Source: Smittia aterrima (Eukaryota > Arthropoda > Insecta > Diptera > Chironomidae). Taken from it: DNA of 64,000 nt. The position numbers and the translations under genes were made by a program. The stretch spans positions 23,188,854 through 23,252,853 of the forward strand of contig CP093830.1 of the NCBI GenBank assembly GCA_033063855.1, read 5' to 3'. The notes below the pieces were generated by a model. That model worked only from the letters and a program-made list of their open reading frames with translations. It did no database searches and was not told the DNA's origin. This document shows positions 51,492 to 64,000 of the stretch, one piece after another. How positions within the stretch are numbered: the first letter of the stretch is position 1; the number at the start of each line of letters is the position of its first letter.

Positions 51492-54400
51492 TTAATTCAA
51501 AATATCTTCAACAACATTGTCTTCGAATGCTTTTCTCTCATCACTATCTACTTTTCTCAGACAGTCGCGAATACCTTGTAAGATGATCACGACTCTTCGG
51601 TCGAGCGCCTCAAGATGTGGATCCCAGAGAACTGGAGCAATAGGGTCTCGCGACATAGAGTCTCTCATTGCATCTGAAAGCTTTTTTGGGCCATTGTGGT
51701 ATCTGTAATAAAATTAAAAGAATTTTTTTAACTCAATCATAAACTTCACAGCTGAGTGTCAGCTCAAACGATTTTAAATGTAAAGAGCTTTTGTTTCCCC
51801 GAATGAAATTTAGTGTAACTTATTTATGAATCGAAGGACAGAGGAAAAAGGTTTAACATTTTGGGCTTATATTGCCCTATGAAAGCAAGGCTTTCATAAT
51901 TACGATTGAGTAAGCTTTAGAGGAAATCTCATCTTGTAATTTGAGCGGTCAGTGAAACTTTCAACTGAAACAGAAGGAAATCGGTGATTGGAGCAAAAAT
52001 CAACTCAATAAACAATGAAATTACTTTCGAAAACTTTTGTAGGAAAACGAAATTTCCCCCATGATGCTTTAAACATGAAAAGTCTCTCTAGATTTATTTT
52101 ATTTATGGCACGAAAGCAAAACTTTCATGAGGCAAAATAATTAAATATTAAAATTATTTTATAATAAAATTTTCAGTTGGAAAAACTGTCGAAAACTTTC
52201 CCTGTTTATTTAATGTTACAGAAAATTTTCATTTATTTCCCGACCGAGATGGGAGACTTGATGTTGACCGAACCGATGCCACAATTTAATGAACAAAAAA
52301 TGTTAATTTCTGTCGACGTAGTTTTGAATATTTTATGACTTCGAATCGTTGACCCCTCATTGTTTCATTGAAAAAGTCACAACATAAAACTGATGCCTAG
52401 CTCTCAGATTTGCCGACTGATAAACATAAAAGTAAAAAAAATCACCCAGTAATTTGTATCGGCAAATGTTCTTTTTAAATTTTTTTTTTTCATGGAGCAA
52501 AGCTTCATTGTTGTCAAATGAAATGAAATTAATGGGCTTGAATAATCGATGCTTGCGTGTTATTTATTGCTGAATTTCATTTTTATAAATTTTCATCGGC
52601 AAATCGTTTGATTGATCGTCTCATGCAACAATTCGCGAGACGAGTTCGAAAAGATTCGCTTCGGTGAGAGACGTCAAGTTAATTAATGCTTTTTGAATCA
52701 TCGTTCGAGAGATAATGAAATTGATCAAAATAAATGCCGGAAAGCTCTTTTGAGTAACATCGTTAATCACTGTCATGAGAATGTTTGCTAAATCAATTAA
52801 AATATTTGTGTTGACCTTTTTATAGGAGATGATGTGAAATGTTAATTAAGGAAAGTCAAAGAAAAGACAGGAAGGGGGAGAAAACAAGTTGATAAAGCAA
52901 AAATCTTTGTTTTGTTCAACTCTCCCGCAAGTCTCAAACAACAAATCCTATAAATTTGTACCCTTTTTATCTTCTATGATCCTTTGTCCCAAGAACTTCT
53001 TCATTTTTCACATGAATTAGTATAAAAATTCAAAACTTTGATACAATAGACTTTTTTATAAGATATATCGCAATCATACGATAAAGTTTTCATTAATATC
53101 ATTTCGAAAAATCTCTTGTTTATTATGCAATGTTTAGGTTTTTAAAAATTAAATTTCTCTGTTTTAATTCTTTATGTCACAATATTGTTAATGAAAACCT
53201 TTTTAACAATCTATTTTAAAATACTGCAAATTTTCCCCTGAAAACTATGCAAAGACAGGAACACATTTGTCTCCTAGAAAAGTGAACGAGATACGTTATT
53301 ATGAGACGGGAAGCATAATAGTTGGTTGCTTATATTAGCAATTCCTCTCGTGGGGCATAATTAAATTTTACTCAAAGAACTTCTCACTCCTCATGCAGTA
53401 GCAGAAGCATTAACAGCATTACATTCCCCAAAAACAAAACTCGAATTTGGGAGAGTCAAACTTTCTGAATTTATGTTTTCCAACAATAAACATATTTGTG
53501 TACGTGTATGAATTACCCATCGCTTAAAAACATGAGAAGATGAAAAGAGTGGGGGGAGTGATATATTTCACTTTAGTTTGTCATATATGGAAGAGAATTT
53601 GTAGTTCGGAGAATTTACTAAATTATAGTCTAAAGCTTTTGTTTATTTTATATTATTAAAATTTGAATTCATTACTAAAATCACAATTATAAGATTGAAA
53701 TGGAGCTGCAGATATGTTCAGGATTCATTGAGCATCAATGTGAATTGTTTCTGCAGTAACCTTCATAATAGAAAATAAAAAGGTATTTTCAGGCTATGTA
53801 AAATTTGTAATGTAGTGCATTAAATCTCGTAACGCTTCAAATTGCCATCCCACCTAAATACTTGATGGTCTCTGTTTGTGCAGTAAATTATCTTTATGAC
53901 TTTCTAAACCTGCTCTGTTTCCTGATGGTTTTGTCAGGGTTTAATATTTTGTTTTTGTCTCGAAACAAAATTTGAGATTTTATTTAAACAACAATCATCA
54001 CGATTCATCCCAATCCCAGGCTCTAGTTGTTAATATTAAGCACTCACTTCAGTAATGTCCCAAGAGTAGACGATCTGATAAGACAGCATTGTAACACTGG
54101 AGCTAATATCGAAATCTCATCATGGAATGGTCGTCCAAAGCCTCGTCCATGATCCAAATGAATGGGGAAAGTGTCATTTCCAAAGATTCTGTAATTTTGA
54201 ATGATTTATGATCATTGATTTCATTTGTTACAGTGCGTGTCTCACTTGAACGTCTCGTAATGATGTCGATCCATGTTGCCAATCAGAAAGTCGAAAATTG
54301 ACATATCCATCAAGTCCAGTAAACGTCGACCGGAATCATAAGGCGCAATATCTCGAACCTAACAAGAAAAAATCGTTTTATTTGAAGCTCATAAACTTAA

Positions 54401-57400
54401 ACCAGTAGGGAAAAACTTTTCTCATTTCACTCACCATAGTGCAATAGTCTGCATCTGTCTCCCACTGTGCCTTCCTTCGTTTGTGGTATGAGCGACGCCA
54501 AGGATGTCTCCACACCTGTTGGACGGGAATGGGAAATAGTAACATTTAGTTTAAACGTTTTAGAGAAATCTTTTTAGCTGAAAATGAAGGAAACATTGTC
54601 TTTGTAATCTTCCATTGTAATTGTCATTCGCTAATTTCAATCTACGAGGACTTAATAATTTATAATTTTCTGCAGTGAGCTCCTCTCTGTGCATTGAGCA
54701 AAAGCGGACAAAAAAGTGTTAACCAAAACTTTTCGCCGTCAGTAGAGACCACATTTTTATGGTTTTGTGTTTCCAACAGCAACAAATGCTGCTTCTATTT
54801 TTATGGAAAACCCAACCGACTAATGATATCATTTTTCATCACTTCCGGACGAGCAATAAGCGCCGCTCGGAGAGGAAAGGCGATTTGTTGGATAAATTGG
54901 AGCTTCCTTTATCATCAACCGACTCACCTTTCTCTGTGCTTGCTCGTAAGTTGGCAGGAAAGCAGCAAACGATCCTTCTATTGTGTCTGGGCTGCCACAA
55001 ATTGCATGACTTGTGTCGCAGTAGTAAGAGCACTTGCCATGGAAACAAACGTTGTTCGATGGCGAAATGAAAAATGTCTTCAGCAAATCATCGTCAGCGA
55101 GCTGATAAATGTCTGATGTGATATTCAGAATTCGACCGGCAACGGGCATCGCACGACGAAAACCAAGCAGTCTGATAGATAGTTAGCGGAAAAAATGTAA
55201 ATTAGTCTTCGGATTTCATGACAAATCGTGAATTGTGTAAAAAAAGAGAGATATTTCGATGAGATTATTCAAATAGTGTTTCAAAAATTAAATTACGAAA
55301 TTATTTGCTTAAATTATTTGTCTCATCTTACCTGTCCAAATGAAAAGCTGCAATCTCAGCGTTATGTCGCTCAAAGTCAGTAAAGTAAAAATGATTTGGA
55401 AGAGTTTGCTGTTCGCGTGGAAATCTGAAACGAAGCGATACTTCAAAATGTGATTCACTTTAGCTGCTGTAAAATAACATAAAAATTCAGTTTCAGGTGA
55501 ATTTGCCATTCAACATAGCCTTTTCTCTTGGAGAAGCTTCTTTACCCACTGGTTATATTCCCACTTATAGCGAAAAATCTTTTTGCAAAGCTACCAATTC
55601 CCCGCATTTGTTTGTCGTCACACGTTTTGTCATTGCGTTAATGGAAAATGGGTTTATGTCATGAATAAAACTTTATTCGGTTACCATTTATTGCCTTTCA
55701 ACCTCTTGCATGTCGAAAGAGAGAACCGAATCCATTTTCCTTTTAGCTTTCGGTCGAAGTCGGATGGGGAGAAATGATAATAAAAGACAACAGCATTGAA
55801 AGTCATGATATCGTTAAACAAAACATCAACAAGGCAGATGATTTATTTTGCTGTTTTCATTGAAATCTTTAGTTCAGACAGAATCTGATCCACTTGTTGT
55901 GATGTAGGCTTTTCTCTAAGACAATAAAAAAACTTTCGCGCTCTTTAACTGTTTTCGACGTTAATATCTTTGAAATGAATCTTTTTTAAAAAAATTTTTC
56001 AATGCTTTAAGTAGTTCTATAGTCAAAAAAAAGTTTCAAATCATGCCAATTTCTTTCTTGATAACAACTTGCTTTCGAAGCTACTTAATGACTAATTGAA
56101 AACAAGATAATTTGCATTTGAGGAGAAGTCAAATAAGCTGAAACCCATAATTAGTCTTATCACTATAATTGTTGGCTTCGTTGTCCTCCCCAATAAACAC
56201 AAAACTCAATTAGATCCAATTAAATCGCTTCAAACTCTCAAGAGAGCTCAAACTGTTCACACTCTTTTGCGGACTTGTGGAAACTTTTTCTCTAACAAAC
56301 GACATTAAAGATTTACAACTTGCTTTCAAAATCAATATGATTGATTAATTGGACGGCGTTTCAACAGAAAGTCAAAAAAAACTTCAGTGGTTAGAATTGT
56401 GGGAAGGAAATGTCAAAAGCAGTTGTGTGCAACAGCCAATAATGAGAACTTTAAAGCGACAAGTAAAAGTTTTCGTTGTAGAGCAATAACAAGAAACACT
56501 CTTTTTAAAATCGATTCCGGTCGACGCGAGCAACAAAAAGTAAACGCCTTTGAATTAAAAGAGCTCGCGTGACCTAAAGCTCTATCACGAGGGTTGCAAA
56601 CTTGAATAAATTCATCACATAACAGAAATCAGTGGAGAACGAATCGTTATGACACAAGTAGCGCTGCAAAAACGAAGAAAAGTAAGTCTCCCTCCTCGCT
56701 TGGTGTTGTCATTAGGAAAAGCGAAATAAAATTCGAATAAAAATGGTAATCAATGAGCTCATAAACGTTGACTTTGCGGAAAAAATACGACAGAGATTTT
56801 AACGCCCGCGCTGTTATGCAAGCGTTTTTCATAACAAAAAATAATTTCCACTATTTTTTCACCAAGCAACAAAGATTTTTAAGTCTCTAAAACTGAAGTA
56901 ACTGCACATCGTTTTATCGTTGAAAAAATTTGTTTCTTTCGTTGATATGCTTAGTGAGAGGAAGCGAGAAAGAGATCGTGCATTTGCAAACAGTTTTCTT
57001 TAATGATGGATTATTATGTAAAGTAAAGTCTAAATTATGCAATCATCATCACGCTGTCTTAGTTAGGCAACATCTTTTCCGCGATGCACAGCTATGTGAG
57101 ATACTTAAGACGACAAACACTTTTCGACCTAAGATTTGCTAATCTTTGTCGACAGATGAGAGGGAGAAAAATGAAACGTGAGAAAAACTTTAGTTGGTCG
57201 GAGATTAACTGAATAACTTTATCAAAGAGTTGTAGAAGTTGAAAGAAAAACCCAAGTAATTGGAGTGAAAACAGTTCAGAGATGAATAATTGAACAAACG
57301 TGCTGAATACAAAAAATGAAAGAGTAGATTTCGAAGCTAAAACTCTATTTCATTTTGGTTACATAGACTGAGAGAAATCAAAATGCTTTCCCTTCTACCG

Positions 57401-60400
57401 TCCAGTTTAACTAACAATGAAATGTCACGAACTATGGAATTTTCTTTAAGATCAAATATGACTTTTACTTTAAAATTGCAGTGTATCAAATAGATATTGT
57501 ATCTTAACCATCTTTCTATTGGTTTCTTAACTCTAGCAATTTTCTTTTATCATCAAGACAAATAATAGCAGGTGGAAACGCTCTCGTGCACTTTTCAGCT
57601 CTATTATGCGAAAACAACAATTTCTATCATAATAATTTTTGGAAGAAAAGAAGATCGAGATCAATCTAATATGAAAGCCTGGAATGTTGCACTCCAAAAC
57701 ATTTTGTTCAAACAAATTCCGGAAAGTGAGCGTAAAGAAAGGAAAATTGTTTAAAATTCATATATGAAAATTTATTTGAATCAAAATGATGAGATGATTT
57801 GTTTGCCTTTCCACCTTCATCTCAAATAATGGCATAATTTTATTAATTTTCCCTCTCAAATTTTTAGTAACTTTAAACAAGTTCATGCTTTAGGCTAAAG
57901 TCTTTAGCGATTTCACATTATTTTAAAAGACAACATTTCAAAATATTTCAACAGCTTGAAACAAAGCAAAGATTTAACAAGGATTCAAAAAACTTAGCAG
58001 ATAGAGTACTAATATACTAGAAGGCTAAGATAAATTGGAAATAAATTTGATTGAAGAAATGGTCTCAATATTTGTCAATGACTGAATAAAGGAGAATTTT
58101 TCACGTTTGAAGTTTATCAAAGGGCGAAAGGAAACATATTCGTAAATAAGATCATTTCGCTTGAGCTTGCCATAAGCTCGATTTATTCGTCTCATCGAAA
58201 ATATATTCAAATGTATTCGTTGGATCTCTCATTTCTCTTCAACAAAAAAGAATAGAAAATGAACAGTTTTCTTTACCATAAAGAAAGAAATTGCTGACTC
58301 TCGGAAATCAAAAGAAAATCCTCACCGGAAATTTGATCGAACGGACAATGCGAAATCTGATTGTGTCCACATTTGCCTCAAAAATCTTCTTATCGAAATC
58401 ATGCGAGAGGGAAATTTAAATCGCATTAAAGTGAAAGGATGGAGCATCGAGAAGATTCTGATCTATTAAATGAAATTAAAAAACCTTCTACGATCGCAAA
58501 AATTCAGTTCAAAGTTTTAATGAATGCAAATCCTTTCACCGGGGATTTTTGAATTAGGCTTTGAGGGGATTTCGATGTCGTAAGAGAGGAAGCTTCTAAC
58601 TACTTTTACAGAATGCCAAAATCATTTGTTAGAAGCTTTTGCTACACTCACCTCATGGGTTTGAATAATGCATGAATATCATTCGGATACTCGATGATGA
58701 GCTTTAGTTGAGTCCCGCCTTCCTTTTGAACTGCAACGTTGAAAAAAAATATGGGGATTAGCGAAGGATTTATTCAGTTCTATCTGTTTAATTGCAGATA
58801 TCTCGTCGACTCCTCAACGAACATCATTTTGTTGATTAGTAGTAACGTTTTTCAATTTTCGTATAAAGGTCAAGAAATTAAAACTTATTTGAATTTCTAT
58901 CAAACAAAGATTTCACATTACTCACCAACATGAAGAATAGGAAGTTCAGTTAAATCCTGCACTAAATTGTCAACAACTTTTTTATTCTCCGGATACATTT
59001 CCATCTTCGATATCGAAAGTTGGAAACGCTCCAAATTTGTTGCATTTTGACTGAAAGAAAGAGATGAATAGTTTATTGACAGAACCTTGTTAATTTAATC
59101 TAAAGATTGAACTAATTGTATGAAAAAATATCCGAACAGAGAAAATAAAAACGTTATTACTTAAAGAGTAAATTTTTAGTAGGAGTTTTATTGAATTTAT
59201 TACAAAACAATGAGTAAAAACAGCTTTATTATATTTTACTATCTTCAGCACTTTTAACGATGAGTCAACCAACGTCAACTTTCAGAAAGTTACTTTCTAA
59301 TGACCTGATTTCCGGAAAAATTACACAATTATAACAAATTGACTTTTCAATAAATCTTTTGGTAAATAGTAATTAAACTTAGATTGCTAACCGATTTTTA
59401 AATACTTGAACAAACAATTGAATGCAATGCGACACTGAAATAAATTTTCACAATTTCTTTGTCGTACAGACTTTCTTATATCTTTTCTTATACTCTTAAT
59501 TAGCATTTAAAGCATTGGTTCTTCATTGCAACTGAGTACAACTGAAGGAAAACATTATTCAATGCCTTTAAATGGGAACTAGAGAAAATGTAGAAAATGT
59601 TGAGCAATACCAGTTTTCATGAGATGAAAAAATGATTTTAAGCTAAAACTCTACCCTAACAATAAAATCGACCGGGATGATGGAAATAAATTCCGGATGC
59701 AGCCATCAATCATTTTTTTTTTTCAAGATTTCGGTTTAAAAGCAATTGACGCGTGTAATGTTTTGTTCATGTCTCTGTTGCGAAGAGACATGAGCAAATT
59801 CTTAAATACCGCGAGCGAGTGAAAAATGCTTTCGAATAAATTTCCCGTGCCTCTAGAAAACGAGAAAAACTCTTATTTTAAAATTGCTGATGGCAGGAAT
59901 TCCTTCGTGTCTTCCAATGTAACCACAGAAGATCGAGAACCGAGGGAAAAAGTGATTATTCGAAATAAATGAAATTTAATTGATTGACGATTTACATGAT
60001 AAAGCTATAAATAATCGATGTTCTTCTTTATTGAAAACATTTTCTCCTAATTCTATTAAATCTAGGATGAAATTTTGTCTTGTTACAAAATTGCGTCTAA
60101 TATCATTTAGAGATTTTCTGTCAACAACGAAAGCTAAATTTTCCCTTTCCCTATTTTTGTCAATGAAATTGTGGAAACATTTTGTCATTCAGATCGTAGA
60201 GCCGGAGTTTAGGACTTGATTTCTTCAATCATTTTAACACAAAAATAGTTGAGCATCACTGTTCGAAAAACACGAGAAAATTGTTTAAACAAGAAGAAAC
60301 TTTTTTCTGATTTTACATCAAAAACATTTATCCACTGCTCTGAAAGTATTTTCACAGAACTCGACGAACGACCAAGAATAACTTTTTTCATCTCTAACTC

Positions 60401-63400
60401 TCGAAAAAAAAATGAACGAGCCATGTCGTTTGCGGTTTACTTGATTAAAGTTAAAAAAAAGTTTTAAGCCATTTTCAACATCAGCAGCAAAATACTTTGC
60501 TAACACTTGTGAATCGATTAGCATCATGAGAATTGAGTCGGAAGAAAAAGTTTTCTCCTGGGAAAGAAGAGAAAAGCGTAAACTTAGTGGCTTTAAACTT
60601 CCCAATGTCGAGTTAAAAGCAGTCATGTTACATCATAAGCTTCAAAAGTTAATGAACAGGAAATTGGTAAGATATCGATTCTATATAGAATTGATCGTTG
60701 CATTAAGTTGAAATTTATAATTCTCGGATTCCCATCACCGACCTCGATCCTGACGTCGTTTCGTTCTTAAACAACTTGTAAACGTTTCAAAAAAAAACCC
60801 GTAATATAAAAAAGTGAAAGTTGAAAGAGTTGAGAATCATCAAACGGAGTTAAAAAAACATTTAATTCATAACATCGAACTGAGAAAATTTGCTTTCAAC
60901 TCTATTTACGGGATTAAACAGGTGCTAGGGCAGATACGGCATTAATCTTACAGTGCCATGTTGGAAATACTGTCGGGTCACGGGGAGATAAAAATCGCCT
61001 CACTACGAAAAATGTCGAGATAATGTCTGCTTTATGCTATAAAGCGACCACAGCGACTAAGACAAAAGACATTTCTTACAATCTTTTGAAATAGCCTTAC
61101 GCTTTGAAAGGGAAGAGAAAAAGAAAAAGGAACTAAAATGGTTCAGCAACGAACATAATGAAGGGCTTTTCATTCATTCAATCGGCTGAAACGGTTTTAT
61201 TATTTAGCTGCAATTTTTATAAATTTTTTAATGGTAGAACCCGAAAATGGCATTTCGAATGCAGCATTCGATTAGGCTGAATGATTTTTAGGTGCTTTCC
61301 TAATTTCAATATATTGCACAACTTATGAACTCGTTTACATGTCGAAACAATGTTGAGACAAACGAATGTAATTTCTCCAATGTCGGTCAATTTGATTTTG
61401 CTTCAGAGAGCTTACTAAACAGCAGAACATTGTTCAAATATTTTTAAGCTCCAGCTTACAATATGTTTATCAATTAGAGAAATAGAAGCCACGGCCTGAG
61501 GAGAAGCAAATTCTCACATTTCTAACCTAAACTTTTTGTCGCTCTCAAATGTCTTGACGTTTATTCGTTGTCTTCGTCGTCGCTTAAATCGTGAAGTTTC
61601 TTCAAAACAAGACTTTGTGTTTCAACAGATTGTAACGAAAATTAATTCCCGACAAGATTGAAATGCTGTCAAGAAGAGAACGATAGTGGAATTTATTGCA
61701 ATAGCGAGGATGCTGAGGTGGCAGTAAAATAATCTCTTATCGTCGAAGCAAGATTGTGTCGAAGTAACTCGTGTTATAATTAATTGCTTATCAAGGATGG
61801 ACTCACCTCAATTTCACGTCCATCAAATCAGCTAAGCTTGGATTGGAGTCGTCACCCTCTGACTTTATTATGACTTTCTCATAGTTCACGGGATTACTTT
61901 CACTTCGATGACCAAGCACCAATGACATGAGATCAACATATTTGTCATTCATCGTTGGCGGTGCCGGAACATGAGCTTGGCCTTGTCCAGAGGTTTCTAC
62001 TCGTCCTCGACTGTGTTTTATAGTTGTCGCTTCCCTCGAGCCCGAGCCATTGCTGAAAGCAAAAATCAATAAAAAAAAGAATCCGGCAAACGATTGACAA
62101 GATGTTGAATGATCGTAAATTATTCGCTTAAAGCTCATTAAACATCTCCGGCTTCCGACAAATTTGCCGTATAACGAGAAACAATGAAATTGTAACTGTT
62201 TGAAACAAGAAGGTGGAGGGTTTTTCGTCGGAGATCGTGACACGATATGAACATGAGTTATGATGGCACTTCTGCCTGCATGAGCTTCTGTAATGTTCTC
62301 GCATCGCAACATATATTTTACCATTTCTGCGTTTCATGTTTGCATTTAATGAACAAATGTATGCGGCAAGCAATAATTCTTAACAGAACGAATGTGAACG
62401 CGATGTTGCTGCTAAAGTGGTAGAGGAGTTTATTTTTGATTGGATTGTAAATGTTTTTGTTTGTTTCCGCTCAAGGTGCTCACGAGTAGAATAATTTCTG
62501 ATAAGCTTCACCTTCAAGAAGCATTTCAATTTAATTAAATATTAATTATCACTGCCCGAAACTTGTGGACAAATAAAAGTTCTTTCAGTAATCGTAAAAT
62601 AAAGCTAACCGAAATAAAATTGCAAAATCAAGCAGGGCAAATGAGTTATAATATTGATGTATTGTAAAATTTTATGCTGATCCTTAAGATCTCATTTGTT
62701 TACGTTTCTCCCTTTTTTCTCGCCAAAAACAAAGAAGTAACCTTTGTGAAAAAGAATATTCTCATCTCATTTATCAACCAGAGCTGGGCTACGGAAGTAA
62801 AGGTAATGCAAAAGTGAGCGATGAAGAAAGATGAAATGCTCATTTGTGGTTTATGGAAAATTATGCGTGTAATGTGGGCGACGAGGGAGAAAATTTGACT
62901 ATCTAAATATTTTTTAACATATGTGAAAAGCTCAAATTAGGGTGAACCACAGAATTGGAAAGCAAACTAAAGCCAAAGAAGACTGAAGTGTAATTGTAAA
63001 ATATCGGTGTTTGTTTAAGCAGAAAACTCATTGAATCAGATTTGCTTGAGTATTGAAACAAATATTGCGGCAAGCATTACAGAGTGGAAAAACTTTCCCG
63101 ACTTTGCTTTAAAAACTCCATCGAAGTTTGGCTACCCCTAAGAAATTTAGCGTTTTGTGAAAAAGCAAAGCAAAAGCGGTATATTGCAGCTTTTGCTTTG
63201 CTCACATGATTTATGATTTAATTTAGTCGCAACTGGAAGTTGAAGTTGCCAAAACAAAATAACTAATTAGGTTTACTTCAGAGTAGTAAAAAACAAAAAC
63301 GAATGAAAAACTGTTTAATTTTTGTATGATTTGTATGACCAATGATGATTTATGTTGCTTTCTATATTTTACTCTCCAATCTCCGAATGAAGAAAAAGAT

Positions 63401-63656
63401 TTCTGTTACTGGGTTTTTGACTATTGCACTAGAAATAAAAACTTACTCACCTTTTTTGAAGGAATTTTCGTTGAAACTCTTTGAAGACGCCCGTTTTATC
63501 GTCGTCCGCGACGTACTTTACCCGCGCGTGGTAATTGCCTGGTACATAATTGCTTTTAGACATGCCTAAGTCCATTTGTAAATCTATCACAAGCAAAAGG
63601 GTGAATAGGACGAGTGACACCCCGAATCCTACAGCAAGGCGCTCTTTAAGCTTCAT
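51492..63656 (-). CDS. Fam20: FAM20C-like secretory-pathway kinase
   Basis: Ten exons, all with matching phase and GT-AG borders: 63656-63451, 62052-61807, 59050-58926, 58730-58652, 55424-55332, 55171-54928, 54515-54435, 54358-54246, 54188-54048 and 51702-51492 (1,539 nt, 512 aa). FAM20 kinases act in the Golgi lumen or are secreted; FAM20C phosphorylates secreted proteins on S-x-E sites and FAM20B phosphorylates xylose on proteoglycans. The start MKLKERLAVGFGVSLVLFTL gives a short basic tail and a signal anchor. The kinase core shows GGTQLKLIIEYP, the nucleotide-binding lysine in ALFKPM (K216), ERHNAEIAAFHLDR, the cysteine-rich CFHGKCSYYC, IEGSFAAFLP, the catalytic DRHHYETF (D388) and the metal-binding LDHGRGFG (D408). 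The C-terminal APVLxDPHLEALDRR block is intact. HPWRRSYHKRRKAQWE and the overall text resemble FAM20C more than FAM20B. Upstream in-frame ATGs exist (63,674; 63,950), so the exact start is uncertain. Confidence 0.95.
51703..54047 (-). other. Fam20: Last intron of FAM20 (2.3 kb)
   Basis: Separates the exon with the metal-binding aspartate from the terminal exon. No nested gene or transposon was recognised. Confidence 0.6.
55425..58651 (-). other. Fam20: Intron 4 of FAM20 (3.2 kb)
   Basis: Lies between the exon with the nucleotide-binding lysine and the ERHNAEIAAF exon. Only short unsupported open frames were seen. Confidence 0.6.
59051..61806 (-). other. Fam20: Intron 2 of FAM20 (2.8 kb)
   Basis: No nested gene was recognised. 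Open frames overlap on both strands near 59,976-60,626 and have no domain signal. Confidence 0.6.
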
Positions 63657-64000
63657 CGAACGCAACAAATACATTTTATCACTGAACAAACCAAAATGTT
63701 TTATGAACTTTGTCGTCAACACTAAAAATGCTATGCATTGAATCAATCGAATAATAAAGTCATATATTGATACAGCGAGATATCGCGCTATAAAAATCGG
63801 ATTATTAAGAACAGTCGACGTGGCACGATCATCAATTTTCTTCCTAATTACTTTTTCGATTATTCTTCTCTCTTCGATTCTTCGTATACCGATAGCTTTT
63901 CGATTAATTTTTCTAATTCTCAACACAAATTCACGATCACCATCGTTCAATGTGTTACTGACACTTCCTTTAAAAGTTAAATAATCCGAGCAGTCGATGC

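Noticed and set aside
61803..62324. 173-aa frame treated as a stand-alone gene
   Set aside because: Only its last 246 nt are exon 2 of FAM20; the upstream part is intron 1, as shown by a clear CTTTCAG acceptor in phase with exon 1.
1..64000. tRNA, rRNA or CRISPR features
   Set aside because: Looked for T-loop-like motifs and regularly spaced repeats on both strands by eye; none held up as a full structure.

Overview
The window is AT-rich eukaryotic DNA with GT-AG introns, AATAAA poly(A) signals and large gene-poor stretches. Its gene content (two Beaten-path immunoglobulin proteins, a GILT thiol reductase, an alpha-carbonic anhydrase and a FAM20 secretory kinase) points to an insect, most likely a dipteran; a midge-like nematoceran is a guess that the sequence alone cannot prove. 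Almost all open frames here are chance, because real exons are short (20-300 bp). I rebuilt five genes by following reading frame and phase across splice sites.

Layout: 1-17,365 holds no gene I can support. A five-exon GILT-family gene lies at 17,370-18,376 (minus). A tandem pair of beat-family genes follows on the minus strand: beat A (21,103-24,327, last exon not found) and beat B (28,299-42,072, complete, 302 aa, with a C-terminal hydrophobic tail typical of a GPI anchor). A three-exon carbonic anhydrase (38,910-39,833, plus) is nested in the first intron of beat B. From 42,073 to about 51,190 is intergenic DNA. A ten-exon FAM20C-like kinase gene (51,492-63,656, minus, 512 aa from the chosen start) fills the rest; its 5' UTR probably runs beyond the window.

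Two non-autonomous DNA transposons stand out. Element 1 (34,649-35,847) sits in an intron of beat B, 66 bp past a 5' splice site, and is flanked by a perfect 9-bp duplication. Element 2 (46,161-47,232) is intergenic and is flanked by a perfect 10-bp duplication. Both have long AT-rich inverted arms around a unique, less AT-rich centre that looks like coding sequence. The duplication length and long arms suggest Mutator-like (MULE) foldback elements, possibly carrying captured gene fragments. This is the most novel-looking material in the window.

The genes do not form a pathway. The two Beat proteins are cell-surface or secreted Ig proteins of the axon-guidance family. FAM20 and GILT act in the secretory and lysosomal compartments. 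The carbonic anhydrase has no signal peptide and is probably cytosolic.
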